Positions 8,969 to 17,090 are shown, counted from the stretch's first letter. The stretch is 64,000 nt of DNA from Lachnospiraceae bacterium (GCA_009774175.1 VSNG01000003.1:62001-126000), one strand, 5' to 3'. Numbers and translations are program-made. The notes: a model not told the origin generated them from the letters alone.

Positions 8969-9016
8969 AAACAACAGAAAGGGAGGGCGAAATTTTGCCT
9001 TCCCTTTCTGTTGTTT
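8969..9016. terminator. 20-bp stem hairpin between convergent genes
   Basis: An almost perfect inverted repeat: arms at 8969-8988 and 8997-9016 (AAACAACAGAAAGGGAGGGC against its complement, one G/T mismatch) with an eight-base loop. It closes the toxin gene and probably also serves the convergent FtsX-like gene ending at 9030. No long T-run follows. Confidence 0.7.
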
Positions 9017-9029
9017 GATGGCTATAATA

Positions 9030-9611
9030 TTACTCGGTTTTTGGTCTTGTCGCTTCCGCCTTCGCCTCCCGCACGGTAGTAATCCTGCGCACGCCGGAAA
9101 GGGCGCTGATCTGCTGGCGAACGGCCTGAGTGTCTGCATCCAGACGGACGCTGACCCTGTAGTTAAAGGAGTCTGCCAGGGGATTTTCCGTAAAGGCGTC
9201 CGCCAAAGCCGCCATATCCGCATCGTCGGAATCCGTAAAATAATTTTTCTTAAACTGTGCCCAGGCTTCGTCGCCGCTAATATACTGGCAGGCGGAAATG
9301 CCAGGGATGGTTGAAATACTATGACCGATCGAGTCAATTTCGGACTGGGTCAGATCGGTGTCCATAAAGACGGCAAGCTGTTTTTCCTGATAGGTATTGT
9401 AGGCAAAAGAGGTAGTTCCAATGGCACAGAGGCAAAGCAGTGCGGCGGCAGCTGCGCAGAGCCTGCGGAATCGGCCGGAGCGGCAGCTGCGGGAAAGCTT
9501 TTTTTGTCCTTTTTCCAGAGCGGTTTCTGACAGCTCGACCGCCAGGTTTTCAGGCATGGTAACGGCGTTTTTTATTTGTAACAGTTCCTTTTCCAATACT
9601 TTTTCATTCAT
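9030..9611 (-). CDS. Membrane protein with FtsX-like extracellular domain, probable anti-sigma factor
   Basis: A 193-residue single-pass protein: a cytoplasmic N-terminus of about 48 residues, one transmembrane helix (about 50-68, LCAAAAALLCLCAIGTTSFAY) and an outer domain resembling the FtsX extracellular domain, with 'IPGISACQYISGDEAWAQFKK' and the landmark 'ENPLADSFNYRVSV' followed by 'QQISALSGVRRI'. It lacks the four-helix FtsX permease. Its start overlaps the stop of the ECF sigma gene, and this order plus topology is typical of an anti-sigma factor. It has a clear AAAGGAG site. The outer domain may sense a peptidoglycan hydrolase, as FtsX does, but that is inference. Its 3' part contains copy 2 of the 83-bp repeat. 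Confidence 0.8.
   Translation of the reverse strand: MNEKVLEKELLQIKNAVTMPENLAVELSETALEKGQKKLSRSCRSGRFRRLCAAAAALLCLCAIGTTSFAYNTYQEKQLAVFMDTDLTQSEIDSIGHSISTIPGISACQYISGDEAWAQFKKNYFTDSDDADMAALADAFTENPLADSFNYRVSVRLDADTQAVRQQISALSGVRRITTVREAKAEATRPKTE
9051..9133. repeat. 83-bp direct repeat, copy 2
   Basis: Near-identical to 8100-8182. Here it lies within the 3' part of the FtsX-like gene, about 20 bases before its stop. This gene is probably the source of the repeat, because the sequence continues in frame only here. Confidence 0.9.
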
Positions 9612-10078
9612 GGTACGAGCTCCTTTCTTAAAGCTTCTCTGGCCCTTTGGAGGCGTTTTTTTACAGCCGCCTCCGATATGCCAAGAATTTCGCTGATTTC
9701 CCTGACGGAATAGCCCTCAAAATAATGCAGAATCAGTACGGTTTTCCATTTGGACGGCAGGTCGTACAGCTCCTGCGCAAGCCGTCTGCTTTCCGGCGCG
9801 GGGAGCTGTTCCTTAAGCGGTTCCAGATCCAGATGAGTATGTCTTTTTCTAAAACGCAGAAAATCCTTACAGCAGTTTGTGAGTACCCGTAACAGCCACG
9901 CTTTTTCATGATCCACGGAGGCAAAAGCGGGCGCTTTTTCCAGATAGCGAAGAAGCGTCTCCTGTAGGGCGTCCTGCACGTCGTGGGGATTGCCAAGAAG
10001 CAGCCAGGCGGTGCGGTAAAGCATGTCGCCGTAGGTTTGCAGGATGCGGCTGACTTCGCGTTTTTGTGTGATCCCCAT
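9608..10078 (-). CDS. ECF-type RNA polymerase sigma factor
   Basis: A 156-residue sigma-70 family factor of the extracytoplasmic-function class, with region 2 (about residues 15-80, including 'DVQDALQETLLRYLEKAP' and 'KAWLLRVLTNCCKDFLR') and region 4 (about 100-156, 'ELYDLPSKWKTVLILHYFEGYSVREISEILGISEAAVKKRLQRAREALRK'). No region 3 is present, as expected. The start follows GGAGGAG. It overlaps by four bases the membrane protein that probably restrains it. Genes further upstream on the same strand encode a small secreted Cys/His-rich protein and an RsgI-like tail, perhaps members of its regulon. The signal is unknown. Confidence 0.92.
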   Translation of the reverse strand: MGITQKREVSRILQTYGDMLYRTAWLLLGNPHDVQDALQETLLRYLEKAPAFASVDHEKAWLLRVLTNCCKDFLRFRKRHTHLDLEPLKEQLPAPESRRLAQELYDLPSKWKTVLILHYFEGYSVREISEILGISEAAVKKRLQRAREALRKELVP

Positions 10079-10170
10079 GATCTCCTCCTTTCTGTAGATA
10101 ATGTCTGTTGGTTTCGAGGCCTCTTATCTCATATACGAATGGAAACGGGAAATGGTGACAGGAGGGAAAA

Positions 10171-10208
10171 AGAAAGAGGGAGCATGTCGCTAATTGCGGC
10201 CATGCTCC
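10171..10208 (-). terminator. Rho-independent terminator (minus strand)
   Basis: Read on the minus strand: GGAGCATG, a 14-base loop, CATGCTCC, then CTCTTTCTTTTT. Arms are at 10201-10208 and 10179-10186. The stop codon of the preceding ORF lies in the loop. Confidence 0.8.
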
Positions 10209-10543
10209 TTTTTGCCGGAGCCGTGATGGCTTCCGTGGTGGCTTGATTTTTCTTCGGTATTTCCATTGCTTTCCGTAGTTTGCTCGTGCTTACAGGAGTC
10301 GATTTTGTCATGCATTTCGCCCATGGACATTCCATGGCAGTCGTCTATGGTGACTTCGTCGTCATACTGTAAAAGCTCCAGATAGGTTCTGTATTTGCCA
10401 AAGGACATATTGTGCTGGTGCGCTTCCTCCATGCAGGAGTGACCGCTGGTATAAGTCAGAGGGGCGTAGCGCCGGAAAGCTTCGTTGCCGTTTAGCTCTT
10501 CCACAATCGTGTCGGCCTGGTCGGATATGACGGTAAAGACCAA
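10190..10543 (-). pseudogene. RsgI-like C-terminal domain fragment with His-rich tail
   Basis: A 117-codon frame whose first usable start is a TTG without a convincing ribosome site. The text 'LLVFTVISDQADTIVEELNG...MSFGKYRTYLELLQYDDEVTIDDCHGMSMGEMHDKI' resembles the C-terminal part of RsgI-type anti-sigma proteins of Lachnospiraceae (recognised from memory of the family, not by search). The N-terminal RsgI domain and membrane helix are missing. The tail is His-rich (SSHHGSHHGSGKKEHGRN), like the neighbouring secreted protein, hinting at metal binding or exchange between the two genes. It begins 14 bases after the stop of that neighbour. It may be a gene remnant or a short functional ORF. Confidence 0.5.
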
Positions 10544-10557
10544 CAGGGCGTTTTTTC

Positions 10558-10857
10558 TTAATGGTGATGTCCTCTTCCGGAATGATGTCCGGATCGGCTT
10601 CCGTGATGAGAATCCTCCTCATGGTGAGAATCCTCCTCATGGTGAGAACCGTTGTTACCGTTCGTATCACACCAGTGGGCGCCGTCACAGTAGCCGCCGA
10701 TTGTACAGACGCCGTCCACGTCGCAGCTTCCGTCAGGGTTGCACCACGTCTGCTGTACAGGCGTATTTTCTGCGGCCTGCGCCGTGGTGACTGTAGTTCC
10801 CGCCGCGAGAACAGCCACAGCCATTGTTACAATCGTTTTTGCTATTTTGCTCTTCAT
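10558..10857 (-). CDS. Small secreted Cys-rich and His-rich protein
   Basis: Starting at the ATG at 10857, which has a good GGAGGTAAAG site, this 99-residue protein has a classic signal peptide (MKSKIAKTIVTMAVAVLAAGTTVTTAQA). After it come six cysteines in a short acidic segment (CNPDGSC..DGVCTIGGYCDGAHWC) and a tail of His/Glu/Ser repeats (SHHEEDSHHEED..HHGSRSGHHSGRGHHH). The tail is written by two perfect 18-bp tandem units at about 10608-10643. The layout suggests an exported metal-binding peptide. An in-frame longer start at 10932 is less likely because it would bury the signal peptide. No family recognised. Confidence 0.7.
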   Translation of the reverse strand: MKSKIAKTIVTMAVAVLAAGTTVTTAQAAENTPVQQTWCNPDGSCDVDGVCTIGGYCDGAHWCDTNGNNGSHHEEDSHHEEDSHHGSRSGHHSGRGHHH

Positions 10858-11070
10858 AAACTTTACCTCCGTATTACCGCTGTATTGATGTGTTTCATAA
10901 GTAATACGTCCGATAAAAGGAAAATCTTTCATTTTTTCAAAAAATAAAAATTTTTCTTTCTGTTAGTATAGCAAATATAATTCTTTTTTTGAAGGGGCGT
11001 TTGTGATAAGGTATGGGTAGGTAAAATTTTGGTTTGTTTTAATAAAGGGAAGAAAGGACAAGGCGGCTAT

Positions 11071-11829
11071 ATGGATATACAGGAAATGATTGAACTGGTG
11101 AAAGAGACGAAGGATTTTGTGGAAAACCGGGAGAGGGCCGGACATATTAAGACAAAGGGCCGTGCGGATTATGTAACGCAGGTGGACACCGATATTCAGG
11201 AATTTCTGTTCCGGGAGCTGAAAGCCCGTTTCCCGGATATTGCGTTTCTGGGGGAAGAAGAGGGACTGCATGAGATGAACGCAGACACCTACTGGATTCT
11301 GGATCCCATTGACGGCACCACGAACCTGATCCATGATTATCAGCACAGTGTGGTATCGCTGGGACTGTACGAAAGGGGCATGATTACCATGGGGATTATC
11401 TATGATCCTTTTCGGGAGGATGTGTATTACGCGCAGAAAGGGCAGGGAAGCTTTTTAAACGGCAGCCCCATTCATGTTTCTGATGCGGAGACTTTGTCCG
11501 AAACCATGCTTGCCGTGGGCACATCGCCCTATGACAGGGAACTGGCGCAGCAGAATTTTCAGCGCATTCAGCGCATTTTTGATAAAAGTCAGGATATCCG
11601 CCGGACCGGTTCGGCGGCCATGGATCTGGCTTATGTGGCCTGCGGACGTACCGGGGGATTTTTTGAGCCCTGCTTAAGACCATGGGATTTTGCGGCAGGG
11701 ATGCTTCTGGTGGAGGAAGCCGGCGGGAAAGTGACGGATTTTGCGGGAGAGCGGCTGCATTTTCAAGCAAGAAGCAGTGTGGCCGCTTCTAATGGAAAAG
11801 TGCATGATGAACTGCTTGGATTGCTGTAA
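11071..11829 (+). CDS. Inositol monophosphatase family protein
   Basis: A 252-residue Mg-dependent phosphatase of the IMPase/SuhB/CysQ superfamily. Metal ligands are visible in 'GEEEG' (61-65), 'DPIDGTTN' (Asp78, Asp81) and 'WDFAAG' (Asp206), in the usual order and spacing. The substrate could be inositol phosphate, 3'-phosphoadenosine nucleotides or fructose-1,6-bisphosphate; the motifs do not decide. The start at 11071 is preferred over 11029 because the extra residues are basic and non-conserved and a GAAAGGA site lies just upstream. It is monocistronic and ends at a hairpin shared with the convergent gene. Confidence 0.9.
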   Translation: MDIQEMIELVKETKDFVENRERAGHIKTKGRADYVTQVDTDIQEFLFRELKARFPDIAFLGEEEGLHEMNADTYWILDPIDGTTNLIHDYQHSVVSLGLYERGMITMGIIYDPFREDVYYAQKGQGSFLNGSPIHVSDAETLSETMLAVGTSPYDRELAQQNFQRIQRIFDKSQDIRRTGSAAMDLAYVACGRTGGFFEPCLRPWDFAAGMLLVEEAGGKVTDFAGERLHFQARSSVAASNGKVHDELLGLL

Positions 11830-11834
11830 AAAGA

Positions 11835-11859
11835 GATGGCGGGTTAAAAACCCGCCATC
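11835..11859. terminator. Hairpin terminator between convergent genes
   Basis: Perfect 11-bp arms GATGGCGGGTT (11835-11845) and AACCCGCCATC (11849-11859). On the minus strand the hairpin is followed by TCTTTTT, making an intrinsic terminator for the 86-residue gene; it overlaps that gene's last codons. Confidence 0.75.
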
Positions 11860-12104
11860 ATCATTGCCATCAGCTGATCGCGCTGTACGGCGTCCTGTGC
11901 GCCTTTGACGCCGGAAGACATGCCGTCAAGCTCAAGCTTGCTGTTTGCGGAGAGCATCAGCTTTTCCTGAAAAGCCCGTTTTGCCCGTTCCGCATCCTCC
12001 GCCCGGCGCTCAGCGCGGGCCTGATTGCGCAGCTTTACGGATGCCTCCATGGAATCCAAAGCCTGCTGCATGGCTGTTAATTCAGAAAAACCAATACCAT
12101 TCAT
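11844..12104 (-). CDS. Small hypothetical protein, helical, motility-style chaperone-like
   Basis: An 86-residue protein, strongly helical and charged in the middle (RNQARAERRAEDAERAKRAFQEKLML) with a Met-rich end (DQLMAMMMAGF). An AGGAG site lies eight bases before the ATG. I do not recognise a family. It is transcribed away from the chemoreceptor gene and ends in the terminator at 11835-11859. Amphipathic helices separated by a short linker are all that can be seen. Confidence 0.6.
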   Translation of the reverse strand: MNGIGFSELTAMQQALDSMEASVKLRNQARAERRAEDAERAKRAFQEKLMLSANSKLELDGMSSGVKGAQDAVQRDQLMAMMMAGF

Positions 12105-12345
12105 ATGCGATGCTCCTGTCTGAAAGTGCGTTTTCCTGTTCCTGTGTAATGTTTATCGGCAGCAGCACGGAAATTCTGAAGGGAAAGCTTTGTGGGAAAT
12201 GGACTTTTTAGACCTGTGGCCGGAGGGGATGTGTTGGACAGGACCATATCAAAAGTACTAGAATGGGGCTTCATTTTATATAAAGTTCGTGATATGATAA
12301 TTTCGAATATAAAAAGAAATATTGAGAAAAAGGAGCGATGTGGAA

Positions 12346-14379
12346 ATGGTAACAAGAAAGTCAGACTTCCGCTCTGGCCGAAAAATGAGAAGGAGTCTCA
12401 ATGGAAGAATATTGAGGAAAACTACGCTCAATATTTTGATGGTGGTAGCTGTGTGCTGCGCGATTATGGCGCTTTCCATGCAGTTTCTTGCGAACAGTAT
12501 TTTGCTGGACAGCCTGCAGCCCATGGTCAGACAGTCGGCTAAGACAGTGGAAGCAAATATTCACATGCTGGCGGATCGTATGATGATGATTGCCGGCGAT
12601 TCGAGGATGAGTATTGTTGGTATGGGGGGAGACGCAGCGGCGTTCGGGACTGCCGGTGAGGAGGCAGTGGATAATTGGTCGGCTGTTTTGACAGAGGCGG
12701 CGGAAATTTATGAATTTTATACGATTGCCCTGTATGATCTGAACGGCGGACTGGTTCAGGGGATAGATGGAGCGCCGGAAAGCCTGGATGATGATTTTTT
12801 GGCGCTTTTGCAGGAAACGGATAATCTGACTACCTCTAAAAGTACTCTGTTTCAGGATAAGCTTGGCATCACCATGGGTATGCCGGTGAAGGAAAACGGG
12901 GAGACAGCCTTTTATGTGGTGGGCGTTTATAAATATGATGCGTTAAACGATGTATTAAGCAGTATAAATATAGGTAAAAACGGCATGGCCTATATGGTCA
13001 ACCGGGATGGCGTTGTTATGGGTCATCCGGATCAGGCAATTGTCAAATCGCAGGCTACTTTGCTGGAGCTTAGCGGCGGCAATGAGGAAGCCATTAGGAG
13101 TGTGACGACGGGGGAGACGGGGGCGACGGAATTTATCATTGACGGGCAGCGGACGCTGGCTGCTTTTTCGCCCATTCGCGGCACACAGTGGGCTTTGGTG
13201 CTTCAGGTGCCGAAGTCGGACTATAATAATCTGATTAATGAAGCAATGGTGGTGTCAGGCATGTGTACGCTGGCGGTACTGTTAATTTCCATCATAGGAA
13301 TCCTGCGGATGGCAAGCTCTATTTCCAAGCCGGTAAAGAATGTGACGAGCCGGATGATTTCTCTTTCCGATGGCGATCTGCATACGCAGGTGTTGAATGT
13401 CAAGTCCGGGGATGAGTTGGAGATTATGACAAGAACGCTGGCGGATATGGTGGAAAGCATTAACCGATACATATCAGATATCCGACAGGTATTAAGCGGG
13501 GTTGCCGACGGCAATCTGCAGATTGAGCCTCAGGTGGAATACAGAGGAGACTTTACCCTGATCAGAAACAGTCTCGTCACCATCCTGCAGTCCATGAATG
13601 AGACGATAACGGGTTTCCAGGCAGCGGCGACCCGCCTTGCCGGTATGGCCGAAGAACTGAACGGACAGTCGGGACAGCTGCATGAGGCGTCCTTAGAACA
13701 AAATCAGGCGACAGAGGCGTTGGTCGGCGAGGTGACGAATGTCAAGGAACAGCTTGTCAACGTGACAAGGAGCAGTAACCAGACCCGCGCTATGACTTTG
13801 GAAATTACAAGAAAAGTGCAGGAGGCAAATGCGCAGATGGAGGTTCTTTCCAAGGCCATGGATGATATCAGCTCCCATGCGCAGGAGATTACAACCATTG
13901 CCAAGGCCATTGATGATATTGCATTCCAGACAAGTATTCTGGCGTTAAACGCTTCTGTAGAGGCGGCCCATGCCGGAAGCGCAGGCAAAGGGTTTGCCGT
14001 TGTGGCGGAAGAAGTGAAGGATCTGGCTGGCAAAAGCGCAAAAGCTGCTCAGAGCGCAGTGGAAATTGTGGAAAACACCAAGGCGGTTATTCGCAACGGC
14101 GTGGAACTGAATATCAGTACGGCGGAATCTCTGCGTTCTATTTACGGCGTTTCCGGTGAAATCAGTGAAATGTCAGATCAGCTGGTGGCGGCAGTGCAGG
14201 GACAGGAAGAAGCGTTGATCAGTATGGAGGGACGGATTGCAACTATTTCTGCTATTGCGGACAGGAATCTGCAAAACGCAGGAGGAACAAGCCAGTCCAG
14301 TGGTCTTTTGGCGAAAGAGGCCGAAGAACTTCAGGCACAGGTCAGAAAATTTGCTTTAAAGGAGGCGTATGACAGATGA
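12346..14379 (+). CDS. Methyl-accepting chemotaxis protein (Cache-type sensor, HAMP, signalling domain)
   Basis: A 677-residue chemoreceptor. A first transmembrane helix (about residues 27-51) and a second (about 300-322) bracket an outer sensor of double-Cache length. HAMP follows ('SSISKPVKNVTSRMISLSDGDLHTQVL'), then a long coiled coil with the conserved hairpin tip 'AIDDIAFQTSILALNASVEAAHAGSAGKGFAVVAEEVKDLAGKSAKAA'. The ATG at 12346 is chosen because AGGAG lies ten bases upstream; the TTG at 12322 has nothing. The gene overlaps by four bases an FMN-binding lipoprotein, which may deliver a redox or ligand signal to the outer domain. No flagellar genes are in the window. Confidence 0.92.
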   Translation: MVTRKSDFRSGRKMRRSLNGRILRKTTLNILMVVAVCCAIMALSMQFLANSILLDSLQPMVRQSAKTVEANIHMLADRMMMIAGDSRMSIVGMGGDAAAFGTAGEEAVDNWSAVLTEAAEIYEFYTIALYDLNGGLVQGIDGAPESLDDDFLALLQETDNLTTSKSTLFQDKLGITMGMPVKENGETAFYVVGVYKYDALNDVLSSINIGKNGMAYMVNRDGVVMGHPDQAIVKSQATLLELSGGNEEAIRSVTTGETGATEFIIDGQRTLAAFSPIRGTQWALVLQVPKSDYNNLINEAMVVSGMCTLAVLLISIIGILRMASSISKPVKNVTSRMISLSDGDLHTQVLNVKSGDELEIMTRTLADMVESINRYISDIRQVLSGVADGNLQIEPQVEYRGDFTLIRNSLVTILQSMNETITGFQAAATRLAGMAEELNGQSGQLHEASLEQNQATEALVGEVTNVKEQLVNVTRSSNQTRAMTLEITRKVQEANAQMEVLSKAMDDISSHAQEITTIAKAIDDIAFQTSILALNASVEAAHAGSAGKGFAVVAEEVKDLAGKSAKAAQSAVEIVENTKAVIRNGVELNISTAESLRSIYGVSGEISEMSDQLVAAVQGQEEALISMEGRIATISAIADRNLQNAGGTSQSSGLLAKEAEELQAQVRKFALKEAYDR

Positions 14380-14816
14380 AACGGACGTTTGGCATAGTGC
14401 TGATCCTGGCGGGTCTGATGATGCTGACAGCCTGCGGTGAGCAGGAGGGGCTTCAGGACGGTTATTATACCGCACAGGCAGCGGATTTCAACTTCGGATG
14501 GAAAGAATATATTACGATTATGGTAAAAGGCGGCAATATTGTTTCGGTAGAATATAATGCAGAAAATGCCAGCGGCTTTATTAAGAGTTGGGATAACGCA
14601 TATATGCAGACGATGTTACACAGCAATGGTACCTATCCTAACGAGTATACCCGTTATTATGCGGGGCAGCTTTTGGATGGACAGGGAGAGGGTACGATCG
14701 ACGCGCTGACCGGGGCAACATCTTCTTACGAATCCTTTCAGAAACTTGAGGCAGCCGTAATAGAACAGGCTAAGCAGGGGAATTCCAGCATTGTATATGT
14801 GGATACCACGCATTGA
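14376..14816 (+). CDS. FMN-binding domain lipoprotein
   Basis: A 146-residue lipoprotein: signal peptide ending in the lipobox LTAC (Cys20), then an FMN_bind domain with the flavinylation-type motif 'DALTGATSSYESF' near residues 108-120, as in NqrC/RnfG and related extracellular flavoproteins where FMN is attached to Thr. It overlaps the chemoreceptor by four bases (ATGA), so the two are translationally coupled. No ApbE flavin transferase gene is in the window. Possible roles are an outer electron carrier or a redox-sensing partner of the chemoreceptor; both are inference. Confidence 0.85.
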   Translation: MKRTFGIVLILAGLMMLTACGEQEGLQDGYYTAQAADFNFGWKEYITIMVKGGNIVSVEYNAENASGFIKSWDNAYMQTMLHSNGTYPNEYTRYYAGQLLDGQGEGTIDALTGATSSYESFQKLEAAVIEQAKQGNSSIVYVDTTH

Positions 14817-14924
14817 GCGGCAGGTATTGCGGGATTTGGCGTGAAAAACGGTGCGGCGGGAAAAGACTGTGGGTATCTGGAAAACAATAGGATCGGGGAT
14901 TGCATAAGCAGGGGAGGAGCGCAA

Positions 14925-16046
14925 TTGAAAAAGAAAGTTATTGCGGCAGGGCATATTTGTCTGGATATTACGCCTGTGTTTTCAGGAAAAAAGGCGGAGC
15001 GGCCGGGCGATATACTGATTCCGGGCAAGCTGGTCAACGTAGGGCCGGCGGATGTACATACAGGAGGCGCTGTAGCCAATACGGGACTGGCCATGAAGTT
15101 TTTCGGGGCGGATGTTTCCCTGATGGGCAAGATCGGGAATGATCCTTTTGGGGAAATTATATCCAATATACTGAAATCTCATGATGCCGAACAGGGAATG
15201 CTTGTCTCGGAAGAGGAATCCACTTCCTATACAGTTGCGCTTGCTTTGCCGGGAGTTGACAGGATATTTTTGCATCATCCGGGCGCCAATCATACGTTCC
15301 GCGCGGAGGATGTGCCGTGCAGCGAACTGGAAAAGGCGGCGCTGTTTCATTTTGGCTATCCGCCGCTGATAAAATCCATGTATGAAAATGACGGGGCCGA
15401 GCTGGTAAACCTGATGAGACGGGCAAAGGAATACGGGACGGCGACGTCGCTGGATTTTGCGGCGATTGATCCGGAGACAGAGGCCGGCAGCGCAGACTGG
15501 GAACGTATTTTGGAGCGGGTGATTCCCTATGTGGATATTTTGGCGCCGAGCGTGGAAGAGCTGTGTTTCATGCTGGACCGGGAGAGATTTCAGGAATGGC
15601 AGAAACGGGCGGCAGGCAGGGACATCACGGAAATGCTGAACGTGGAAGAGGATATCAGGCCGCTGGCGGACAGATGTATGGAGATGGGAGCCAAAATTTT
15701 GCTGATTAAGTGCGGGGCGCCCGGCATTTATTATCAGACGGCTTCCGGACAGAATCTGGAACATGTCGGGAAGAAGCTGGAGCTTGCCGTGCCGCAGTGG
15801 GCGGATCTGTGCGGCTTTGAGAGAAGCTATGTGCCGGATCGGGTGCTGTCCGGAACCGGTGCGGGAGATACCAGTATTGCCGCATTCCTTACCGCGCTGT
15901 TAGAGGGATATGCGCCGGAAATGTGCCTGCATCTGGCGGCGGCGGCCGGGGCGTCCTGCGTGGCTGCCTACGATGCGCTAAGCGGCCTGAAAACGTTTGC
16001 CGAGCTGGAAAAGAAGATTCAGAAAGGATGGGAAAAAATATGTTAG
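14925..16046 (+). CDS. PfkB family carbohydrate kinase
   Basis: About 373 residues of the ribokinase fold. The N-terminal strand 'VIAAGHICLDITP' and 'TGGAVANTGLAMKFFGADVSLMGKIGNDPFGE' form the substrate side. The C-terminal signature 'VLSGTGAGDTSIAAFLTALLEG' carries the anion hole and catalytic Asp. The start is taken as TTG at 14925 behind GGAGGAGC; the ATG at 14841 has no ribosome site. The gene overlaps the class II aldolase by seven bases, so a sugar is probably phosphorylated here and the phosphate cleaved next door, as in tagatose or fructose/inositol-type pathways. The sugar is not identifiable from the sequence. Confidence 0.9.
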   Translation: MKKKVIAAGHICLDITPVFSGKKAERPGDILIPGKLVNVGPADVHTGGAVANTGLAMKFFGADVSLMGKIGNDPFGEIISNILKSHDAEQGMLVSEEESTSYTVALALPGVDRIFLHHPGANHTFRAEDVPCSELEKAALFHFGYPPLIKSMYENDGAELVNLMRRAKEYGTATSLDFAAIDPETEAGSADWERILERVIPYVDILAPSVEELCFMLDRERFQEWQKRAAGRDITEMLNVEEDIRPLADRCMEMGAKILLIKCGAPGIYYQTASGQNLEHVGKKLELAVPQWADLCGFERSYVPDRVLSGTGAGDTSIAAFLTALLEGYAPEMCLHLAAAAGASCVAAYDALSGLKTFAELEKKIQKGWEKIC

Positions 16047-16897
16047 TCACCTTAAAGGAAGTACTGAAAATCGCGGAAGAAAAGAAGATTGCAGTTGGCG
16101 CTTTTAACGCCGCAAATCTGGAAAGCCTGCAGGCGGTAATTACCGCTGCGGAAGAATTAAATCTGCCGGTCATTATGCAGTTTGCGCAGTGCCATGAGCC
16201 ATGGGTGCCGCTTGCGCTGATTGGGCCTATTATGGTAGCGGAGGCAAAGAAAGCGTCCGTGCCGGTCTGCGTTCATCTGGATCACGGCGAAACGCTGGAC
16301 TATCTGGAAAAGGCGCTGGAAATCGGCTTTACAGGGATTATGTATGACGGCTCGGTGCTGCCCTATGCGGAGAATCTGAAAAATACAAAAAGGGCGGTGG
16401 AGATGGCCGCAAAAACCGGGGCTTGCGTGGAGGCGGAGCTTGGCAGCATGGGAAAACGGGAATCCGGCGCGGGGGACGCCGACGGAGACGACACTAAGAT
16501 TTATACGGATCCGCAGAAGGCAAAAGAATTTGTGGAAGCAAGCGGTATTGACGCGCTTGCCTGCTCCTTCGGAACCACCCATGGGATTTACCTGTCCGCG
16601 CCCAGACTGGATTTTGACGTGGTAAAAAACGTGCGCGCCATGACAAACGATATACCGGTTGTCATGCACGGCGGCTCCGGGGTGAGCCGGGAGGATTACC
16701 ATGCGGCAATCCGGGCAGGCGTGCGTAAGATTAATTACTTTACCTATATGGATAAGGCCGGAGGGAACGCGGCGGCGGAGTATTTAAAATCCCTGCGCGC
16801 AGAAGAGCCGCTGTTTTTCTCGTCCGTGTCCATGGCGGCGCGGGATGCCATGAAAGAAAACGTGAAAGAGGCAATGAAAATGTTTGCGCTGGAATAG
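16040..16897 (+). CDS. Class II (zinc) ketose-bisphosphate aldolase
   Basis: A 285-residue class II aldolase of the Fba/GatY/KbaY family. The catalytic Asp81 and zinc ligand His82 are in 'HLDHGE', further zinc ligands are His181 ('TTHGIY') and His210 ('MHGGSG'), and the Na/phosphate loop is 'GGSGV'. The start at 16040 aligns with the family N-terminus (MLVTLKEVLKIAEEKK) and overlaps the sugar kinase stop. Product would be dihydroxyacetone phosphate plus an aldehyde. Coupling with PfkB suggests use of a hexose or tagatose bisphosphate in a peripheral sugar pathway, not central glycolysis. Confidence 0.92.
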   Translation: MLVTLKEVLKIAEEKKIAVGAFNAANLESLQAVITAAEELNLPVIMQFAQCHEPWVPLALIGPIMVAEAKKASVPVCVHLDHGETLDYLEKALEIGFTGIMYDGSVLPYAENLKNTKRAVEMAAKTGACVEAELGSMGKRESGAGDADGDDTKIYTDPQKAKEFVEASGIDALACSFGTTHGIYLSAPRLDFDVVKNVRAMTNDIPVVMHGGSGVSREDYHAAIRAGVRKINYFTYMDKAGGNAAAEYLKSLRAEEPLFFSSVSMAARDAMKENVKEAMKMFALE

Positions 16898-17090
16898 AAA
16901 TAAATTTAGAAGGAGGGAAAAACGGGAGAGAGGTTTAGGCAACAGCGAAAAGGACAATATTATCAGACCAGAAGAAAATCCGTGTGCCTTTTTCTTGAAA
17001 GTTTTGTGATGTGTGTGTTATAGTATGATTGCGGAAACTAAATGCATAGTTAAATAAGAACACAGGAATTAGTGAAGAAGGGTATGGTAT
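16898..17090 (+). promoter_or_regulatory. Promoter region at the entry to the A+T-rich island
   Basis: TTGAAA (16995-17000) and TATAGT (17019-17024), 18 bases apart, probably drive the next two genes. An orphan ribosome-site-like AAGGAGGG at about 16910 is followed by no gene, perhaps a relic of a lost reading frame at the island edge. Confidence 0.5.

Noticed and set aside
10608..10643. Two tandem 18-bp units considered as a CRISPR-like or regulatory repeat
   Set aside because: They are inside a coding frame, adjacent without spacers, and encode the HHEEDS repeat of the secreted protein.
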